NCBI GenBank assembly: GCA_030538255.1 | Contig: JAUNUI010000016.1 | Span: forward strand, 1-64,000 | Source: Pelistega sp. | GTDB lineage: Bacteria; Pseudomonadota; Gammaproteobacteria; Burkholderiales; Burkholderiaceae_B | DNA length: 64,000 bases | Direction: 5' to 3' | Part shown: positions 61,124-64,000 of the stretch, piece by piece | Layout: each line of letters starts with the position of its first letter | Position numbering within the stretch: position 1 is the first letter of the stretch | Translations under genes and position numbers: made by a program | Notes under the pieces: generated by a model | Told to the model about the DNA's origin: nothing | Seen by the model: only the letters and a program-made list of their open reading frames with translations | Database searches by the model: none

Positions 61124-64000
61124 TTAGGCATCGCCCATTAATTGTACTGCCGCGTCCATGTCCACGGCCACCACACGAGAGACACCCTGCTCTTGCATGG
61201 TAACACCAATTAATTGTTTTGCCATTTGCATTGCAATTTTATTATGAGAAATGAATAAAAACTGTGTTTGTTCGCTCATACTCGACACTAAATTGGCGTA
61301 TCGTTCGGTATTCGCATCATCCAATGGCGCATCCACCTCGTCCAGGAGACAGAATGGCGCAGGATTTAATTTGAATAAAGCAAAAACCAGTGCCGTAGCG
61401 GTTAAGGCTTTTTCACCACCTGACAATAGATGAATTGTACTATTTCGCTTGCCTGGTGGTTGTGCCATAACCTGAACACCAGCATCAAGAATTTCCTCAC
61501 CTGTCATGCGTAACTTCGCCTCACCGCCACCAAAAAGCCGTGGGAACATCTCGCCAAAGTGGCTATTCACCTGGTTGAAGGTCTCTTGTAAAAGCTCACG
61601 TGTCTCACGGTCAATCTTACGAATCGCCTCTTCCAGCGTATTAATTGCCTCAAGTAAATCTTGCTGCTGTGAGTCTAAGAATTCTTTACGTGTACGCGCC
61701 TCGTTCAATTCATCCAAGGCCGCCAAGTTGACTGGACCTAAAGCATCAATCTGACGCGAAATACGCTGCACCTCAGCCTGTAGCCAGGTGACCTTTTGCC
61801 AATTCTCACCTAGAGCAGCAATCTCTTGACGTAAGACATCACGATTCACCTCTTGCGCATTCAGCTGCTCAGCGAACTGTTCAACTGCTAAGCGCGCCGC
61901 TTGTTCATCGAGTTGCAATTGCATGATGCGTGCACGATAAGGCTCTAAGGACTGTTCAATACGCAAGCGCTGCTCATCCGTCTCACGCAAAGTCGCCGCC
62001 ATATTATCCATGGCAATACGCGCTTCTTGTAAGGCCGCATTCTTGACCGCCTGCACTTGTAAGGCCTCTTCTAAGCCACTGCGTGTTGCCTCTTCATCAA
62101 ACTCAAATAATTCCGCCTCAAGATTCTCTAATTCAATACGCGCCTGCTCGCTCTGCTTCTTAGATAATTCACGATTGCGCTTTAAATCCTCGCCACGCGA
62201 TTGTAAACCGCGCTGTGAGAAGACAATTTCTTGCACCTGTAACTCAATCTGACGAATCTTGGCCTTCAGCTGCTCAGCACGTTCCTCAATTTCCTCGCCT
62301 TGCATCTGTGCATCAGCATAACGTGTTTGCTCTTCACCGAGCTGAATATCCAAGGCCTCGAAATCACTTTCACTTTGTGTAATCACTGCACGCAACTCTT
62401 CAGACTGCGCATCAATATCCGCCAAATCACTGCTTAAGCGATTACTTAAGCTGGTAAATTGCTCTGTTTGACTTTGTAACTTCGAATACTCTAATTGAAT
62501 ATCATGGGCACGACGGGTTAATTCCGAAATTCGCTGACGACCCTGCGTCAAACTCTGCGAGAATTGCGTAAATGCCGATTCCGCTCGTACAGCAAGACCC
62601 ACTGATTGATCCGCATTCATCTGCGCGGCACGAATCTCTAAGCGCAGATTTTCAATCTCTTGTTGACGCGCCAACATACCCGCCTGCTCTGACTCAGCAG
62701 CATAGAAATACACACCATAAGCATCGACCACATGACCCTGCTTAACGACTAATTGCGCACCGTCTCTCAGCTGACTGCGTTGACTCAAGGCCAAGCTCAA
62801 ATCATCGGCAATATAAATATTCGCTAACCATTGCGCCAAGAGACTCTTTAAGTCCACATCGTTCACGCGTACTAAGCTCACCAAGGGCCTAAAGCCTGGT
62901 AGAGCAGCGGGTTGCGCTTGGGCTGCTGGTTTATGGAAAAAGGCCAAGCGTGCCGGGGGGACGTCGGTGGCAAAGGCCTTGGCCAAGTCCAGATTATGCA
63001 CTTCAAGTGCCGTCATACGCTCACGTAATACCGCCTCCAGGGCAGTCTCCCAACCGGGCTCAATATGCACCTGTTGCCAAAGTCGCGCAAGACCGGTGAG
63101 TTCATGCTTATTTAACCAGGGCTCCAGAGCGCCTTTTTTCTGTACATCCTCTTGCAATGTCACAAGGGCATTTAAACGAGCCTCTAGCTTGGCTAGTTGC
63201 TGACTCTCTTCTTGCGATTTAAGTTGTGCTTGACGACGTTCTTGCTCAGCTTGCGACAGGCGATCTTCAATTTCCAATAACTGCGCCTGTGCTTGTTCGA
63301 GATTCGCCTCCGCCCCTTCACGATCCATGCTCAGTTGCTCCAGACGATAATCGTCGGGCATCTGCATCTCGCTCTTTTCTTTTTGTAGGCGCTCTTTACG
63401 TAGCTCTAGGGCTTGCAACTGACGGTCACTATCGCGTTGCTGCTGGGCAATCAAAGCCAGTTTCTGTTCCAGTTGAGATAGGCTGACACGCATCTGCTCA
63501 CGGCTTTGCGAGGCTTGCTTGAGCTCCAACTCTAAACTTGGTAACTGACCCTGAATATCCTCTTGCTCTAACTTTGCATTCTCTAGGCGCTCAGCAGCCA
63601 TCGCCTGCTCTTCATCGAGCAAACCTAATTGCTCTTCACAGTGGGCATACTGATCATTCCACTCTTGAATTTGCACAGTTAGCTGTGATTTTCGCGTATT
63701 TAAGCGATTGCGTGAATCCACCACATGGCGAATATCACTCTCTAAGCGGCTAACCTGGGTATTCACCTCGTACACCGCTGATTGCGCTTGATGCACTAAG
63801 TCACTTGCTTGATAGTGCGCTTGGCGACGACTCTCCACATCACTCTCAATCGCCCGTAGCTGCGCGGTTGACTCTTCCAACTCGAGTTGCGCTTGTTTAA
63901 TTTCTGTGGTTTTGCGAGTTTGCTCGGCCTGTGCATTATCTTCACGGTTTAACCATAAAGCGAATTGCTTTTTCTCGCCATCTTGTTGCAGTTGCCGATA
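61124..64000 (-). CDS. smc: Chromosome partition protein SMC, N-terminus cut by the window
   Basis: At least 959 residues; the frame stays open to the right edge, with coiled-coil sequence (YRQLQQDGEKKQFALWL) at 64000. A hinge domain lies near GLARLWQQVHIEPGWETALE and VVKQGHVVDAYGVYFY. The C-terminal ATPase half has LSGGEKALTATALVFALF and Walker B CLLDEVDAPLDDANTERY. SMC with ScpAB compacts and helps segregate chromosomes. The N-terminal Walker A half lies outside the window. Confidence 0.96.
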   Translation of the reverse strand, partial: YRQLQQDGEKKQFALWLNREDNAQAEQTRKTTEIKQAQLELEESTAQLRAIESDVESRRQAHYQASDLVHQAQSAVYEVNTQVSRLESDIRHVVDSRNRLNTRKSQLTVQIQEWNDQYAHCEEQLGLLDEEQAMAAERLENAKLEQEDIQGQLPSLELELKQASQSREQMRVSLSQLEQKLALIAQQQRDSDRQLQALELRKERLQKEKSEMQMPDDYRLEQLSMDREGAEANLEQAQAQLLEIEDRLSQAEQERRQAQLKSQEESQQLAKLEARLNALVTLQEDVQKKGALEPWLNKHELTGLARLWQQVHIEPGWETALEAVLRERMTALEVHNLDLAKAFATDVPPARLAFFHKPAAQAQPAALPGFRPLVSLVRVNDVDLKSLLAQWLANIYIADDLSLALSQRSQLRDGAQLVVKQGHVVDAYGVYFYAAESEQAGMLARQQEIENLRLEIRAAQMNADQSVGLAVRAESAFTQFSQSLTQGRQRISELTRRAHDIQLEYSKLQSQTEQFTSLSNRLSSDLADIDAQSEELRAVITQSESDFEALDIQLGEEQTRYADAQMQGEEIEERAEQLKAKIRQIELQVQEIVFSQRGLQSRGEDLKRNRELSKKQSEQARIELENLEAELFEFDEEATRSGLEEALQVQAVKNAALQEARIAMDNMAATLRETDEQRLRIEQSLEPYRARIMQLQLDEQAARLAVEQFAEQLNAQEVNRDVLRQEIAALGENWQKVTWLQAEVQRISRQIDALGPVNLAALDELNEARTRKEFLDSQQQDLLEAINTLEEAIRKIDRETRELLQETFNQVNSHFGEMFPRLFGGGEAKLRMTGEEILDAGVQVMAQPPGKRNSTIHLLSGGEKALTATALVFALFKLNPAPFCLLDEVDAPLDDANTERYANLVSSMSEQTQFLFISHNKIAMQMAKQLIGVTMQEQGVSRVVAVDMDAAVQLMGDA

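Overview
The window looks like chromosomal DNA of a fairly low-GC member of the Burkholderiales, family Alcaligenaceae (Oligella or Pelistega type). This assignment is inferred from gene content and order; G+C was not computed. The supporting blocks are rpmF-plsX-fabH-fabD-fabG-acpP-fabF-rpoE-rseA-rseB-mucD-lepA-lepB-rnc-era-recO on one strand, rluC divergent from rne, trpB-trpA-accD, fdxA-fpr, msrB-yciB-bolA-parvulin, and smc-zipA-ligA. No tRNA, rRNA, CRISPR array, prophage or replication origin was seen.

Positions 1-4043 are the only clearly accessory stretch. They hold the N-terminus of a TnpB (IS200/IS605 OrfB) running off the left edge, an 88-bp structured repeat, a class 3 lipase, a membrane-anchored ankyrin protein, and a vgrG broken by an internal deletion plus frame change. 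I read this as the remains of a type VI secretion VgrG/effector/immunity cassette. A second copy of the 88-bp repeat lies at 30675-30762.

Positions 4044-9700 carry cysB, lptF, and the divergent pepA-holC and Bax-inhibitor (YccA) genes. Positions 9893-28022 are all on the minus strand. Read in the direction of transcription they run from yceD and rpmF through fatty-acid and phospholipid synthesis, the sigma-E envelope-stress module with its MucD protease, translation factor LepA, signal peptidase, RNase III, Era and RecO, to a secreted DUF4139 protein. Internal terminators after rpmF, acpP and mucD divide this block. Three near-palindromic 20-bp boxes sit upstream of yceD-rpmF.

Positions 28199-37741 hold maf, an RsmI-like methyltransferase, a lipoprotein N-acetylmuramoyl amidase, msrQ, a HAD phosphatase, rluC, and a 1154-residue RNase E behind a long leader. 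Positions 38089-44462 hold accD, trpA, trpB, relA, a flavodoxin-like gene and ridA. Positions 44680-57531 hold pncB, fdxA-fpr, a PHA depolymerase, rnfB with nth, a branched-chain amino-acid ABC transporter containing a fused LivM-LivG, and the msrB-yciB-bolA-parvulin group. The window ends with ligA (carrying a 13-residue tandem repeat in a surface loop), zipA and a partial smc.

Most of the window is ordinary housekeeping sequence. The points most worth a second look are the T6SS remnant with the repeat-capped lipase, the 88-bp repeat itself, the three boxes upstream of the rpmF/fab cluster, the ligA loop repeat and the rne leader.
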